Source: Flectobacillus roseus (GTDB lineage: Bacteria; Bacteroidota; Bacteroidia; Cytophagales; Spirosomataceae). Taken from it: a stretch of 64,000 bases of DNA. The stretch lies in the NCBI RefSeq assembly GCF_030056665.1, contig NZ_JASHIG010000004.1; one strand, given 5' to 3'. The translations under genes were made by a program, and so were the position numbers. Under the pieces are notes generated by a model, which was given only the letters and a program-made list of their open reading frames with translations, did no database searches and was not told the origin of the DNA. Below are positions 49,940-60,300 of this stretch, piece after piece; the stretch's first letter is position 1, and each line of letters begins with the position of its first letter.

Positions 49940-52381
49940 TTATTTCTTTTTCAAGACCAAGGTTTGCTTGATTCTTTCACTCTTTTCTTCTTTGTTTTGT
50001 AAGAAAAGTAAAGAGTTCAATTCTCCCTTACGCCAAGTTTCGACCATATCATCATAATGTGGACTTCCCGGGTTACCTGATTGTCCGCCAGGGAATACAC
50101 CATATCCTTTTACGGATTTATCTTTACCCAATTGCACAATCATACGCCAAGATGGCCCTGTACGACCCGTTGTAGCGTTGACGATTCCACTTCCTCCACC
50201 GATTTTAACATCCATTTTACTCAAAGCATCAAGCCCTGGAATAAGGTGTCTGATATCTGTTGATTTATATTTTTCCCAAGCCCAAGCTGTTCCTATTGGT
50301 GCATTTTGCCATTTGGTCAAACTGTCAATTGTTGCATTGAGTGTTACATTGGCTAATTCTTCGATGGTTTCTTTCTTATCTTTTGTTCTAAGGTCATCGA
50401 ACCATGCGGCATTAGGTTGCTTCAAAATCAATTGTAGCGTACGTGCGTGCGATGGTGATTTCATGGGAATATTTTTGTCGTAGCCAAAGTCATCTTCCCA
50501 GATAGCATTGTTCAATAAATCTACCCAGACAGCAAATATGGTTGGACCTATTTCATCAGGGTTGTTGTATTTGTTCCAAAGTTGCAAGACACGCAATGCT
50601 GCCATTTGCTTTTGGGTTGGTTTTTTTACAAAACTCAACATCGTTGGCAACCAGTCTTCTGCTTTGAGGTTATAATTATCATTTTGTAATTCTCTCAGGC
50701 TATCCACTGTGGCCTTATTCATCGTTTGCAAACGAGTATTGATACGGCGTCCACGTTCGGCAGGAGCAAATTCCCAGTTGATATAGTACGGATATTTAGG
50801 GTCGGTCGACGACTGATTGGCAGAACTTACAAAACCACGTTTAGGATTTTTCACATGCGGGTTATGCAACTGAGGAATAAAACCTTGCCAATCTGCCGCA
50901 GGGTTAGTGCCATCCAAAATATATTTGCCTTGCTCACGAGCCTTTAACGGGAATTTTCCATTGACCCACAAGGCAATATCGTTTTGATTACTAGCAAAAA
51001 TAAAGTTTTGGGCAGGAGCCGAATAATATCCTAATGCTTTTACATATTCATCATAATTTTTGGCTCGGTTCAAATGATAAAAAGTACTCAATTCTTGTGA
51101 TTTTTCATGAGCAATCCAACGCAAGGCGTGCCCAGTCGGAATATTGTCCCGAATAGGCTTTTCGTTATCCAAATATACAACAGGGCCATGGTGAGTATAA
51201 AGAACGGTGTCTACCACTGTTTTTCCTCCTTTTACGGTATAGGTTTCTATACGTTTTTGTATCTTTTTCCATTGGTTATCGTGCCAATATTCTTCTTTTT
51301 TAGCATCCTTAAATTTTACTTGATACCAGTCTACCACATCTGCGCCCACATTGGTTACGCCCCAAGCAATATCGTTGTTGAAACCAATGATTACATTGGG
51401 CGTTCCTGGCATAGTAGAGCCATAGACATTTACTCCTGGGGCGGTCAACTGAACTTGATACCAAATAGAAGGTAAACTCAGGGTTAGGTGAGGGTCATTA
51501 GATAAAATCGGTAAGCCTGTCACAGATTTTTCGCCACCCACAGCCCAGTTGTTGGAGCCGATTCCCTTATCACGCTCTTCAGCAACTTTGTTACTTCCAA
51601 TTCCGATAAAATCAACAGGCGCTTTGGGTAATGGGATAGGCTTAAAATCTAAAGGGGTTCCTTCTGGAATAATGGGGCTTTCCTTCAAAGGATAATTAGG
51701 AAAAAGCTCTTCAGCTACGGCTTTACCGTATTTTCCTAAAATATTTGTCATACGCAAATCGTCTGTACCAGAAGCAAGTACAAATGACATATTTTTGAGA
51801 AACAAAGCACTTTTGATAGGTGTCCAAGGTTCTGGAGCATAACCCAGTAATTTATATTCAACAGGGTAATCTCTTGGTTTGAGTTGAGAAATATAGGCAT
51901 TGATCCCGTCAGAATAAGCTTCGAGTGCCACTTTTCCTTTAGGGTCTTCCATCATTCCTTCAAAAGATTTTTCTGCGCCAAAAACTGACCCCATTCTTCG
52001 TTGATAGCGGTCTTGTTCGAGAGCTTTTTCTCCTACAATTTCTGTTAGACGACCTGCGGCAAAATGCGTCTGAAATTCCATCTGCCAAAGACGGTCTTTG
52101 GCTGTTACATAGCCTTGGGCAAGATATAAATCATGGTCATTTTGTGCAAAAATATGTGGTACGCCAGTTTCATCGTATTCCACGGTAACTTCATCTTGTA
52201 AGCCTGAGATATTTAAGACTTGAGGTTCAGGTTTAGAAGAAATAGCCTCTGCATTTGTCCAAAAGCCAGTGAAGGGACTTAGAAAATTTCCCATAGGAGG
52301 AACATTTCCCCAGCCACGATTCAAGGCATAACAAAGACCTACAGTGATACCGACGGTAACAAGAGTTTTAACAACTTTCAT
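49940..52381 (-). CDS. Penicillin acylase-family (Ntn-hydrolase) protein
   Basis: An 813-residue precursor with an N-terminal signal or anchor (VKTLVTVGITVGLCYAL) and the penicillin amidase architecture: alpha chain (about 45-275), then the autoprocessing site with nucleophile S276 in GIGSNNWAVGG, beginning the beta chain. SNNWAVGGEKSVTGLPILSN and NDPHLTLSLPSIWYQV are the hallmark motifs. Relatives hydrolyse beta-lactams, cephalosporins or acyl-homoserine lactones. The true substrate is unknown. Confidence 0.92.
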   Translation of the reverse strand: MKVVKTLVTVGITVGLCYALNRGWGNVPPMGNFLSPFTGFWTNAEAISSKPEPQVLNISGLQDEVTVEYDETGVPHIFAQNDHDLYLAQGYVTAKDRLWQMEFQTHFAAGRLTEIVGEKALEQDRYQRRMGSVFGAEKSFEGMMEDPKGKVALEAYSDGINAYISQLKPRDYPVEYKLLGYAPEPWTPIKSALFLKNMSFVLASGTDDLRMTNILGKYGKAVAEELFPNYPLKESPIIPEGTPLDFKPIPLPKAPVDFIGIGSNKVAEERDKGIGSNNWAVGGEKSVTGLPILSNDPHLTLSLPSIWYQVQLTAPGVNVYGSTMPGTPNVIIGFNNDIAWGVTNVGADVVDWYQVKFKDAKKEEYWHDNQWKKIQKRIETYTVKGGKTVVDTVLYTHHGPVVYLDNEKPIRDNIPTGHALRWIAHEKSQELSTFYHLNRAKNYDEYVKALGYYSAPAQNFIFASNQNDIALWVNGKFPLKAREQGKYILDGTNPAADWQGFIPQLHNPHVKNPKRGFVSSANQSSTDPKYPYYINWEFAPAERGRRINTRLQTMNKATVDSLRELQNDNYNLKAEDWLPTMLSFVKKPTQKQMAALRVLQLWNKYNNPDEIGPTIFAVWVDLLNNAIWEDDFGYDKNIPMKSPSHARTLQLILKQPNAAWFDDLRTKDKKETIEELANVTLNATIDSLTKWQNAPIGTAWAWEKYKSTDIRHLIPGLDALSKMDVKIGGGSGIVNATTGRTGPSWRMIVQLGKDKSVKGYGVFPGGQSGNPGSPHYDDMVETWRKGELNSLLFLQNKEEKSERIKQTLVLKKK

Positions 52382-52647
52382 TGGGTGCTTGCGTTTTAGT
52401 TTGGTGAATCGGTAAGTTTACAGTGTTCAATTATTGAACAATTGCAATATTTATTATAAATATAAACATTAGAAGTAGAAGAACAATTCGTAGATTGAAT
52501 ACATTCTGTAATTAGTCGTACTTTTTGAAGAAGATAACTATTAGAGGCAAGAAAAATTTGTAATATGCTATTATCAAAAAAGGTTCTTAATGACAAATTA
52601 CTCAAAATTAAGTATATCTCTATTTTTACAACAATACACTTTTCATC

Positions 52648-53475
52648 ATGATGCAATCTATTATTTTTCAAGGACATAGAGGTTGTAGAGGGCTTTTACC
52701 AGAAAATACAATCCCAGCCTTCTTGGAGGCATTGAAGTATCCTATCGACTATTTGGAGCTGGATGTTTGTCTAAGTAAAGACCTTGATGTTGTTGTTTCG
52801 CATGAGCCTTACATGAACTCACTTTTTTGTTCGTATCCAACAGGGGAAATTGTGCGTAAAAGCGAGGAGAAAGACCTTAATTTGTTTCAGCTTTCTTATG
52901 AACAAATTCGCAGTTTTGATGTTGGTCAAAGGGGAAATAAGTTATTTCCAGAACAAAAGCCACAACCTGCTTATAAACCATTATTATCAGAAATGATTGA
53001 AGCTTGCGAGGCCAAACGCAGCTCTTTCCCTGATTTTGGCTATAATATTGAGATAAAATCTGAGGAGAAAGAATATGGAATTAGTCAACCATACGATGTA
53101 AAGGTATTTTGTGATAAAGTATTTGAAGTCTTGAAAAATATCAATCCTAAAAAGGTTATTGTTCAGAGTTTTGATTTTAATATTTTGAAATACTGTAAAC
53201 AACAAATGGATTTGGGAGTTTATCCTAAAGTACAACTTTCAGCTTTGGTGACTAATGAGGGGGTTCGTCCTTCATTAGAAAAATTAGGCTTTTTACCTGA
53301 TTTTTTCAGTCCGTATTATAAGAGTTTGACAGCGGGTAAAATAAAAATTTGTCATCAAAAAGGCGTTCGTGTAGTGCCTTGGACTATCAACAAGGTAGAA
53401 GATATGCGTCATTTGATTAGCATAGGAGTAGATGGAATTATCACTGATTATCCTAATAGGATTGTAGAGATTTGA
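52648..53475 (+). CDS. Glycerophosphodiester phosphodiesterase
   Basis: A 275-residue TIM-barrel GDPD. The catalytic motif pair is GHRGCRGLLPENT near the N-terminus (H-R then E-N) and YLELDVCLSKDLDVVVSHEP (E-x-D ... H). The end is VDGIITDYPNRI. It splits glycerophosphodiesters to glycerol-3-phosphate. No signal peptide is seen, so it is probably cytoplasmic. The ATG at 52648 or the next codon (52651) may start it. Confidence 0.92.
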   Translation: MMQSIIFQGHRGCRGLLPENTIPAFLEALKYPIDYLELDVCLSKDLDVVVSHEPYMNSLFCSYPTGEIVRKSEEKDLNLFQLSYEQIRSFDVGQRGNKLFPEQKPQPAYKPLLSEMIEACEAKRSSFPDFGYNIEIKSEEKEYGISQPYDVKVFCDKVFEVLKNINPKKVIVQSFDFNILKYCKQQMDLGVYPKVQLSALVTNEGVRPSLEKLGFLPDFFSPYYKSLTAGKIKICHQKGVRVVPWTINKVEDMRHLISIGVDGIITDYPNRIVEI

Positions 53476-53552
53476 AGTTTTTAGACTTTACCCAAAAATA
53501 GCCCAAGTCTGAGACTTAAACTAGAGTGTATCAACATAAACTACGTCTCTAG

Positions 53553-53560
53553 TATATTTG
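53553..53560 (+). promoter_or_regulatory. TAnnTTTG promoter element for ispE
   Basis: TATATTTG is an exact Bacteroidota -7 motif located 37 bp before the ispE ATG. No TTG is found at the usual upstream spacing. Confidence 0.45.
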
Positions 53561-53597
53561 TGACTATTAAACATTAAACTTATCAGAATTACGCAAA

Positions 53598-54410
53598 ATG
53601 CTAACTTTTCCCAACGCTAAGATTAATATAGGACTTTATATCACCGAGAAACGTGCTGATGGATTCCATAATTTAAGTTCATGTTTTTATCCTGTGGGTT
53701 GGAGCGATGCGCTAGAAATATTACCAGCAGAGACTTTGAGTTTTGAGAGTACAGGTATCGATATTCCTGGTGATGCTAGTCAAAATCTTTGTTTGAAAGC
53801 CTATCATTTGCTCAAAAAAGATTTTCCAGAAATGCCTCCTGTGCGTATTCATTTACACAAAGTTGTGCCAATTGGAGCAGGTTTGGGAGGAGGGTCGGCA
53901 GACTGTGCTTTTACGATTAAATCACTAAACTCGTTATTTGATTTAGGGCTAGACAATAAAGCCATGCAAGCGTATGCTAGTCAGTTGGGGAGTGATTGTG
54001 CTTTTTTTATTGAAAATAACCCAAAATATTGTTTTGGAAAAGGCGACCAATTTGATGAAATAGCTGTTTCTCTGAAAGGAAAATATATCGTATTGGTCAA
54101 CCCAAATATTCATATTTCAACGGCCGAAGCATACGGTTCTATTAAACCCAAGCCAGCCAATGTTGATTTACAAATAGCATTATCTCAACCCGTAGCTACT
54201 TGGAAAGATGCTATTTTGAATGATTTTGAAACGAGTCTGGCGCCTAAATATCCTGTAATTCAAGAAATTAAAGATACGCTTTATGAACTAGGTGCGGTAT
54301 ATGCCAGTATGACGGGTTCGGGCTCGACAGTATTTGGTATTTTTGAAAATACTCCAGAAATAAAACAAGCATTTAAAGATTATATGGTTTGGCAAGGTCC
54401 TTTGGAATAA
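53598..54410 (+). CDS. ispE: 4-(cytidine 5'-diphospho)-2-C-methyl-D-erythritol kinase
   Basis: A 270-residue GHMP kinase. Motifs are FPNAKINIGLYITEKRADGF (N-terminal, substrate-binding Lys), the ATP loop VPIGAGLGGGSADCAF near residues 91-106, QLGSDCAFFI and the C-terminal ASMTGSGSTVFGIF. IspE phosphorylates the 2-hydroxyl of CDP-methylerythritol, the fourth step of the MEP isoprenoid pathway, which also feeds carotenoids. It precedes a cytochrome oxidase subunit III-like gene 33 bp on. Confidence 0.95.
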   Translation: MLTFPNAKINIGLYITEKRADGFHNLSSCFYPVGWSDALEILPAETLSFESTGIDIPGDASQNLCLKAYHLLKKDFPEMPPVRIHLHKVVPIGAGLGGGSADCAFTIKSLNSLFDLGLDNKAMQAYASQLGSDCAFFIENNPKYCFGKGDQFDEIAVSLKGKYIVLVNPNIHISTAEAYGSIKPKPANVDLQIALSQPVATWKDAILNDFETSLAPKYPVIQEIKDTLYELGAVYASMTGSGSTVFGIFENTPEIKQAFKDYMVWQGPLE

Positions 54411-54443
54411 ATAAAAGATCTAGCCTTTCTTCAATTTAAAATT

Positions 54444-55016
54444 ATGCAACGCAAAGAACCTTTTAAGTTTATGCTACAGTTGGCCATGTTTGGAAGTGGC
54501 TTATTGTTTTTGGGCTTATTGGTATTCTATACCATATTGAGCCGACCCCAAGCTGGTTTTGGCAAACTAATTTTACCCGAAATTTTTTGGGCCAGTACAT
54601 TATTGATATTAATCAGTAGTCTTACCTTGCATCTTGCCGATTGGAGTTTCGATAAGCATCATTTCAAAAGCTATCGGTTCTATATGGGAACCACGCTTAC
54701 GCTAGGTATTTGCTTTATTATTATGCAATTATTTGGCTGGAAGGAGCTATTTGAACTCAATGCCAACTCGGCGATTCGAACCTCCCGAGGATTCATTATC
54801 ATGATTTCTGGACTACATATTCTCCATATCGCTGTGGGGTTAATTTTTTTGGTAAAAATCTTTATTGAATCGCTCAAAAGGCTCTCTTATGTAGAATCTT
54901 TTGTGTATTCGGTAAACCCTCCCAATCAGCTCAAAGTTAATCTAATTGTGTTTTATTGGCATTTTGTAGATATTCTCTGGGTAATCCTATTTTTGTATTT
55001 GTGGTGGCAGAATTAG
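54444..55016 (+). CDS. Heme-copper oxidase subunit III-like protein
   Basis: A 190-residue membrane protein with five TM helices, typical of short quinol/cytochrome oxidase subunit III. Features include LHLADWSFDKHHF, SGLHILHIAVGLIFLV and the closing FYWHFVDILWVILFLYLWW motif with the conserved WHF-D. It lacks the first two helices of long COX3. The rest of an oxidase operon is absent; it follows ispE by 33 bp. It may be a stand-alone or accessory subunit. Confidence 0.88.
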   Translation: MQRKEPFKFMLQLAMFGSGLLFLGLLVFYTILSRPQAGFGKLILPEIFWASTLLILISSLTLHLADWSFDKHHFKSYRFYMGTTLTLGICFIIMQLFGWKELFELNANSAIRTSRGFIIMISGLHILHIAVGLIFLVKIFIESLKRLSYVESFVYSVNPPNQLKVNLIVFYWHFVDILWVILFLYLWWQN

Positions 55017-55024
55017 ATTTAAGT

Positions 55025-55136
55025 TTTTTATTGAAGGCACAAGGCAACAGGTACTAGGCAAAGAGTTGTGCTTGCCTAATACCTACAGCTTACCGCTTAA
55101 AGCTTACTAATGCAATTGTATGCAGCATCAATACTT
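55025..55136 (+). repeat. Dispersed repeat mosaic (ggcacaaggc plus cctaatacc parts)
   Basis: The left half (aaggcacaaggcaacaggta, then ggcaaagag) matches the copies at 21941-22065 and 31761-31912. The right half (gcctaatacctacagcttac, then gcaattgtatgcagcatcaa) matches fragments at 7470-7535 and the 42.3-kb element. The two families are joined here, which suggests they are parts of one larger repeat. It overlaps the 3' end of the gene 55135-55911 by two bases. Confidence 0.6.
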
Positions 55137-55911
55137 ATTTCTTGTAATACAGCATTTTTTTACCTGTGTTATAATCTGTTAATAGTAAAGCTCCTTTTTC
55201 GATATAGTATTTCGAATTGGGAACATCTGTTACTTTGCCATTGATAGTAATGCGCCAATACAACATATTCCCTTTGGTAAACCAGCGAGCACCTGCGGCT
55301 TTGATTTGAGCAATTACAGAGTTATCTCCTCCTCCTGAAGAGTTTCCAGAGCTATTGGGTCCACTTACATAAGCGCTTGAGCCTCCATCGTCGATAGTGC
55401 CATCGGCATTGAGTACAATAGTAGTGCTACTTCCTCCATAAAATCCTCCGTTTGAAGAATAATTTTCATGATGCGTCCATGCGCCAACAAGATTGGGGTC
55501 ACGAAATAATCCATCAGGTTTTGTAGCTGCGGCAGCAGGCTTTGTAGGCTCTGTCTTTTGGGCAAAATTCCCTTGTAAAATAACCTGATTATTGTAGCTA
55601 ATCTGTTGTTGGACTGTGTTGTTTTGCCAAATCATCTCAAGACCAAATACGGTTCCATCCTTATATGAAAGCGTGCCAGAAGCATTGTGAGTATTGACGG
55701 TACATTTTAATTCGTAGCTTTCAATATTTGCACCTGAGTGCACATGTAGTTTACCAACGATTTGGCTGTTCCCAGCACTTGTAATGGACATTTCGGCAGG
55801 TAAAGAACCTCCACTGCCTTGAACTTGTCCTTGCCAGTTACCAATAAAATTTTGAGCAATAGTTTCAGATAGAGACATAAAGAAGAAAGATAGATATATA
55901 AGCGTTTTCAT
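55135..55911 (-). CDS. Hypothetical secreted protein
   Basis: A 258-residue protein with a signal peptide (MKTLIYLSFFFMSLSETIAQ). Residues ~21-115 look like a beta-sandwich or lipocalin-like fold (FIGNWQGQVQGSGGSLPAEM, then VGKLHVHSGANIESYELKC). The second half starts with LVGAWTHHENYSS and contains a Gly/Ser linker (GPNSSGNSSGGGDNSV) and a terminal domain with YYIEKGALLLTDYNTGKK. Two lipocalin-like repeats each open with G-x-W. I do not recognise a specific family. Confidence 0.6.
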   Translation of the reverse strand: MKTLIYLSFFFMSLSETIAQNFIGNWQGQVQGSGGSLPAEMSITSAGNSQIVGKLHVHSGANIESYELKCTVNTHNASGTLSYKDGTVFGLEMIWQNNTVQQQISYNNQVILQGNFAQKTEPTKPAAAATKPDGLFRDPNLVGAWTHHENYSSNGGFYGGSSTTIVLNADGTIDDGGSSAYVSGPNSSGNSSGGGDNSVIAQIKAAGARWFTKGNMLYWRITINGKVTDVPNSKYYIEKGALLLTDYNTGKKMLYYKK

Positions 55912-56089
55912 ACCGAGCGTTTAGGATTATTACCTAACTAAAATAGCTCATCATGTGGCATTCTACAAAAAAACAGGAGGTTTCTGAGTAAGTGGAGAGA
56001 GAAATTCATATTTGATTTTCAGTAGCCAACTAATTGAGTGAATTGAGATTGAGTGAATGAGTGATTATTATAAAATTTGAATACCAACT

Positions 56090-56189
56090 GTAGAGAGGTA
56101 ATGATTGCGTCTTGAGCCGAGTTATATCAAAAAAGCGGTCAGAAATTATTTTCCGACCGCTTTTTTGACGCAAAGCATTGCGTCTCTAC
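56090..56189. repeat. Nested inverted repeat (gtagagacgcaat-type) around a terminator
   Basis: The left arm gtagagaggtaatgattgcg (56090-56109) is complementary in large part to gcaaagcattgcgtctctac (56170-56189). Inside sits the 14-bp terminator stem at 56127-56168. The outer element resembles the widespread short palindrome containing gtagagacgcaat and attgcgtctctac in bacterial intergenic regions. It lies in the 300-bp gap upstream of the secreted-protein gene. Confidence 0.6.
56127..56168 (-). terminator. Terminator of the metal efflux operon
   Basis: tcaaaaaagcggtc pairs perfectly with gaccgcttttttga over a 14-nt loop, 44 bp past the adaptor gene stop, with T-runs on both strands. It serves the adaptor/RND operon and possibly transcripts from the left. 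Confidence 0.8.
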
Positions 56190-56211
56190 TACTAAAGATT
56201 CATGTTTCACT

Positions 56212-57369
56212 CTACTCTTCACCTTCGCCACCTGCTAGCATTGCTTGTAAAACAGAAGCATTTGCTTTGACGATTTCTTTTGACGGTAGCGTTTTTTCAA
56301 GGATAATTTCTACCATACCATTTTCGGTAATACCTAGTTTTACAGGAATTTGTTGATAACTATTGGTTTTGAGTTTCACAAATATTAATCCACCTTCTCC
56401 GCGACGAACAACTGCATCTTCGGGCAAGGTCTGAACAGCTTTTTTACCTGTCAAAATCTTAGTATTTACGTATTGTCCTACCACTAATTTTTGTTCCAAG
56501 ACCTCATTGTCTAGGTGTCCATGAACCAAAATAGCTTTGGTTGGGCCTTCGATGGTTTGTCCGACCAAAATCACTTTCCCTGTTAAAGGCTTATCGGCAA
56601 GTCTAGGATTTTCAAGCAAAAATGTTTGACCCACTTGTACTTTATTAGCATCCTTTTCAAAAACGTTCAATTCTAAGTGCATGTGCTCACGGCTCACGAG
56701 TTCCATCATGACATCGGTAGGAGCGATGTTTTTCCCAATGTTGACATACACCATTTTGGTTACGCCATTAATGGGCGAAATAACGTTGATTGATGGCGTA
56801 ATTGTGCCCGCTTTGAGTTTAGCGATATTACAACCAATCAACTTAAGTTTTTCTTCCAAACCATTAATAATGGCTTTACCTGTTTGGTACTCAGCATCAA
56901 TTTGTTGCAATTTCTTTTTTGAACCAACATTCTCTTGATTTAGGGTTTCTTGGCGACTTAAATCCTGTTCTTGGAATTTTTGTTTGCTCAAGGCTTGCAA
57001 ATATTCCTGTTGTAGCTGCACATATTCCATACTCTGTACTACTGCCAATACTTGCCCTTTACGAACTGGCGTGCCAGGCAATAAATCAATTCTTTTGACA
57101 AAACCTGCAATCGGCACGCTCACCGAAATCATTTGTTGAGGTGGCACTTCTACCTTGCCATTAGCAGTAACCTCTTCGCCTACAATGGTTTGTTCAAAAT
57201 CACCCACTGGCAACTGAACATTTTTGGCTTGTGCCTCGCTCACATGAACGATATCTACCACCTTTTCGGTAGTTGCTTCAGTTGCTGTTTCGGATTTTGG
57301 GTCTTTTGAGCAGTTCCATAAAAGTAAACTCGACAAAAGAGTAATATATATAGGGGCTTTCTTATTCAT
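56212..57369 (-). CDS. RND efflux periplasmic adaptor (CusB/CzcB-like lipoprotein)
   Basis: A 385-residue membrane fusion protein with a lipoprotein signal (LLSSLLLWNC, lipobox Cys at 20). The barrel-sandwich hybrid is seen at PIAGFVKRIDLLPGTPVRKG and a later SPINGVTKMVYVNIGKNIAP; a coiled-coil lies between (EYLQALSKQKFQEQDLSRQE). It links the inner-membrane pump to the outer-membrane channel. Its ATG overlaps the stop of the upstream CzcA-TolC fusion gene by 8 bp, so the two are coupled. Confidence 0.92.
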   Translation of the reverse strand: MNKKAPIYITLLSSLLLWNCSKDPKSETATEATTEKVVDIVHVSEAQAKNVQLPVGDFEQTIVGEEVTANGKVEVPPQQMISVSVPIAGFVKRIDLLPGTPVRKGQVLAVVQSMEYVQLQQEYLQALSKQKFQEQDLSRQETLNQENVGSKKKLQQIDAEYQTGKAIINGLEEKLKLIGCNIAKLKAGTITPSINVISPINGVTKMVYVNIGKNIAPTDVMMELVSREHMHLELNVFEKDANKVQVGQTFLLENPRLADKPLTGKVILVGQTIEGPTKAILVHGHLDNEVLEQKLVVGQYVNTKILTGKKAVQTLPEDAVVRRGEGGLIFVKLKTNSYQQIPVKLGITENGMVEIILEKTLPSKEIVKANASVLQAMLAGGEGEE

Positions 57370-60300
57370 GACCTACAAGAGTTTCGATATTGATAATTAC
57401 TTGATTTAAATTGTGTACTTCGCTCAAATACATTTCTTTGATTTGCCAAGCCTGCGTAATGCTTTGGACAAACTCCACGTATTCTATTTCTCCAGCTTGA
57501 TAGCTTTTATGCGCAGTGTTAATCATCAAATTAGCCTGCGGAATAGCAGAACTTTGATAATACTGTACTGATTTCCTTAGCTTTTCTAGCTGAATCTTTA
57601 GCGATTGTAATTGCTTGGCAGTTTGCTGTTCGGCTAGAGACAAGCTTTCTTTGGCAATTTGCTCATTGATGCCCGCAGCATTGATTCGTGCCTTTTGTGC
57701 CTTGGCAAAAAGAGGAAAATTGAGCCCTGCTTGAACAAAGTTTTGGTTATAATTTCGCTCAATACTTTGGTTGGTAATTCCTACTTTAAAATCAGGCTTC
57801 AAACGTTCTTTCTCAAGTTTTGTTTGTAATTGACTTACTTCAATTTGCTGTCTAAGCAATTCCAGATATGGATTATTGCTTACTTCTGTTATTTGAAGCT
57901 GCAAAGGCTTTTGCATATTGATCTGGGTATCAATCACAAAATCAGCAGGAATATTGAGTAAAAATGAAAGGCTTTGATAAAGACTCTTTTCATCAGACAA
58001 AATACTTTGAACTCTATTTTGAATTTCACGCAGACGAGTTTCGGTCGAAACCTTTTCAAGTAAATTGGTTTCACCCGTTTGATAGCGTAAAGACGCCGCC
58101 TTGAAAGCACTTTGGTACAAACTATCTTGTTGCTGAACCACCTTGAGTAATTGGGTATTGAGTAAAATTTGATAATACAAACTTTTTACCTCTGCAACTA
58201 CTTGATTCTTCGTCATATTTAGACGTTTTTCGGACGAAACAGTATGACTTTTCAACAGATTTTCTTGTGCTTTGTACAAAGAGGGAAAGGCAAATGATTG
58301 TCCCAAACTAAAAGTTACATCATTGTTGGTATAGGTCTGCGTACGACCAAATTGGGTATCAAAACTAGTTTTGGGCAAGTCTTTCGCTGTTTTTTCTAAA
58401 GCCCTATTGCCCGAAATTTCAAGTTTGCCCACCTGTATACTTTGATTTTGTTGAACAGCTTTCTCTATACAGTTATCCAGCGTCAAAACTGGCGTGTTTT
58501 GGGCAGGTGCTGTTTTAACTATTCCGAAGCTCAACAATACAAGAATCATTGCTATCGAAGGCTTGATTTTTACCTTAGTAGCCATAAGACTATAAATTGC
58601 AGGTAATACCACCAAGGTCAATAACGTTGCAGAAATCAAACCACCGATAACCACCGTCGCCAAAGGGCGCTGTACTTCAGCACCTGGCGAATGTGAAAGT
58701 GCCATTGGCAAAAAGCCTAAAGAAGCTACAGAAGCCGTCATAACTACGGGGCGAAAACGTGTTTTAGTACCTTCAATAATTCGCTCATAAATGTCTGTAA
58801 TACCTTGCTTTTCGAGAGTATTGAAATAGGCGATCAAAACAATCCCGTTGAGTACAGCTACACCAAACAGAGCAATAAATCCGATACCCGCTGACACCGA
58901 AAATGGCATCCCACGAAGCCATAGCGCCATTACGCCGCCAATAGCAGATAGTGGAATAGCGGCAAAAATGATAAGTGCTTCTTTGAAAGAGTTAAAAGTA
59001 AAAAACAATAAGGCAAAAATGAGGAATAGTGCAACAGGCACTGCAATTGCCAAACGACTTTTGGCTGCATTGAGGTTTTCAAAAGCTCCTCCATATACAA
59101 AATTGTACCCTACAGGAAGTTCTACTTTTTTGTCTAATACCTGTTGTATTTCATGCACCAAGCTTTCAACATCGCGGTTACGAACATTAATACCGATGGT
59201 AATACGACGACGAGCATTATCACGAGCAATTTCGGTAGGAGCGTCCTGATATGAAATATTGGCGACTTGCGATAAAGGAATTTTACCCCCATTTGGCAAA
59301 TCGACATACAAATCGCTGATATTTTGTAAATCTTTGCGATACGCAGAATCAAGACGAACTACCAAACCGAAGCGTTTTTCTCCTTCATACACTACCCCAG
59401 CTTCCTCGCCAGCAAAAGCAGTTTTTACAAGAGCGTTCAATTCTTTTATTTTAAGACCATACTGAGCGATTTTCTCACGATTATAGTCCACAACCATTTG
59501 TGGTACGCCCTCGATTTGTTGTACCTTCAAGTCTCCAACACCTTCTATTTTAGCGATATGCTTGGCACATTCTTGTGCTTTTTGGTATAAAATATCCAAG
59601 TCCTCCCCAAAAATTTTAATCGCAACATCAGATTTTGTACCTGCTATTAGCTCATTAAAACGCATTTGAATAGGTTGTGTAAACTCAAAATTTACCCCAG
59701 GCAATTCCGATAAAGCATCATCCATTTTGGCAGAAAGCTCTTCCATCGTTTCTGCTTTTTTCCAGTGCTTCATGTCTTTTAGTTCAATAATCAAATCGCA
59801 AGAATTGATGCCCATTGGGTCGGTAGGAATTTCGGATGCTCCAATACGTGATACTACTTGACTTACCTCATCTGGAAATTCTCGAAGAATAATTTGTTGC
59901 GCTCGGGTATTCATTTTAATACTTTGAGATAAAGAAGCATTACTATGTAAAAGCGTCTCCACCGCAAAATCACCTTCGTTTAGTTCTGGAATAAACTCAC
60001 CACCCAACGAACTGAATAGCAATAAACTACCCGCAAACATTGCCACTGCCGAACCAACTACCACTGCTTTGTGGTGCAATACCCACCGAATAATAGGAGC
60101 GTAGAATTTGTATAAAAAGTTGATAATTTTATCAGAAATGGTCTCTTTTAAATTGACTTTTTTGCTCAATAACAAAGACGACATCATTGGGACATAGGTC
60201 AACGATAAAATCAATGCTCCAATGATAGCAAAACCAACGGTTTGCGCCATAGGCTTAAACATTTTTCCTTCAATACCCGTCAAGGCTAATATCGGGAAAT

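Noticed and set aside
52396..52677. A 93-residue open frame on the minus strand before the phosphodiesterase gene
   Set aside because: It overlaps the conserved start of the phosphodiesterase, has no signal or domain, and its composition is that of AT-rich intergenic DNA.
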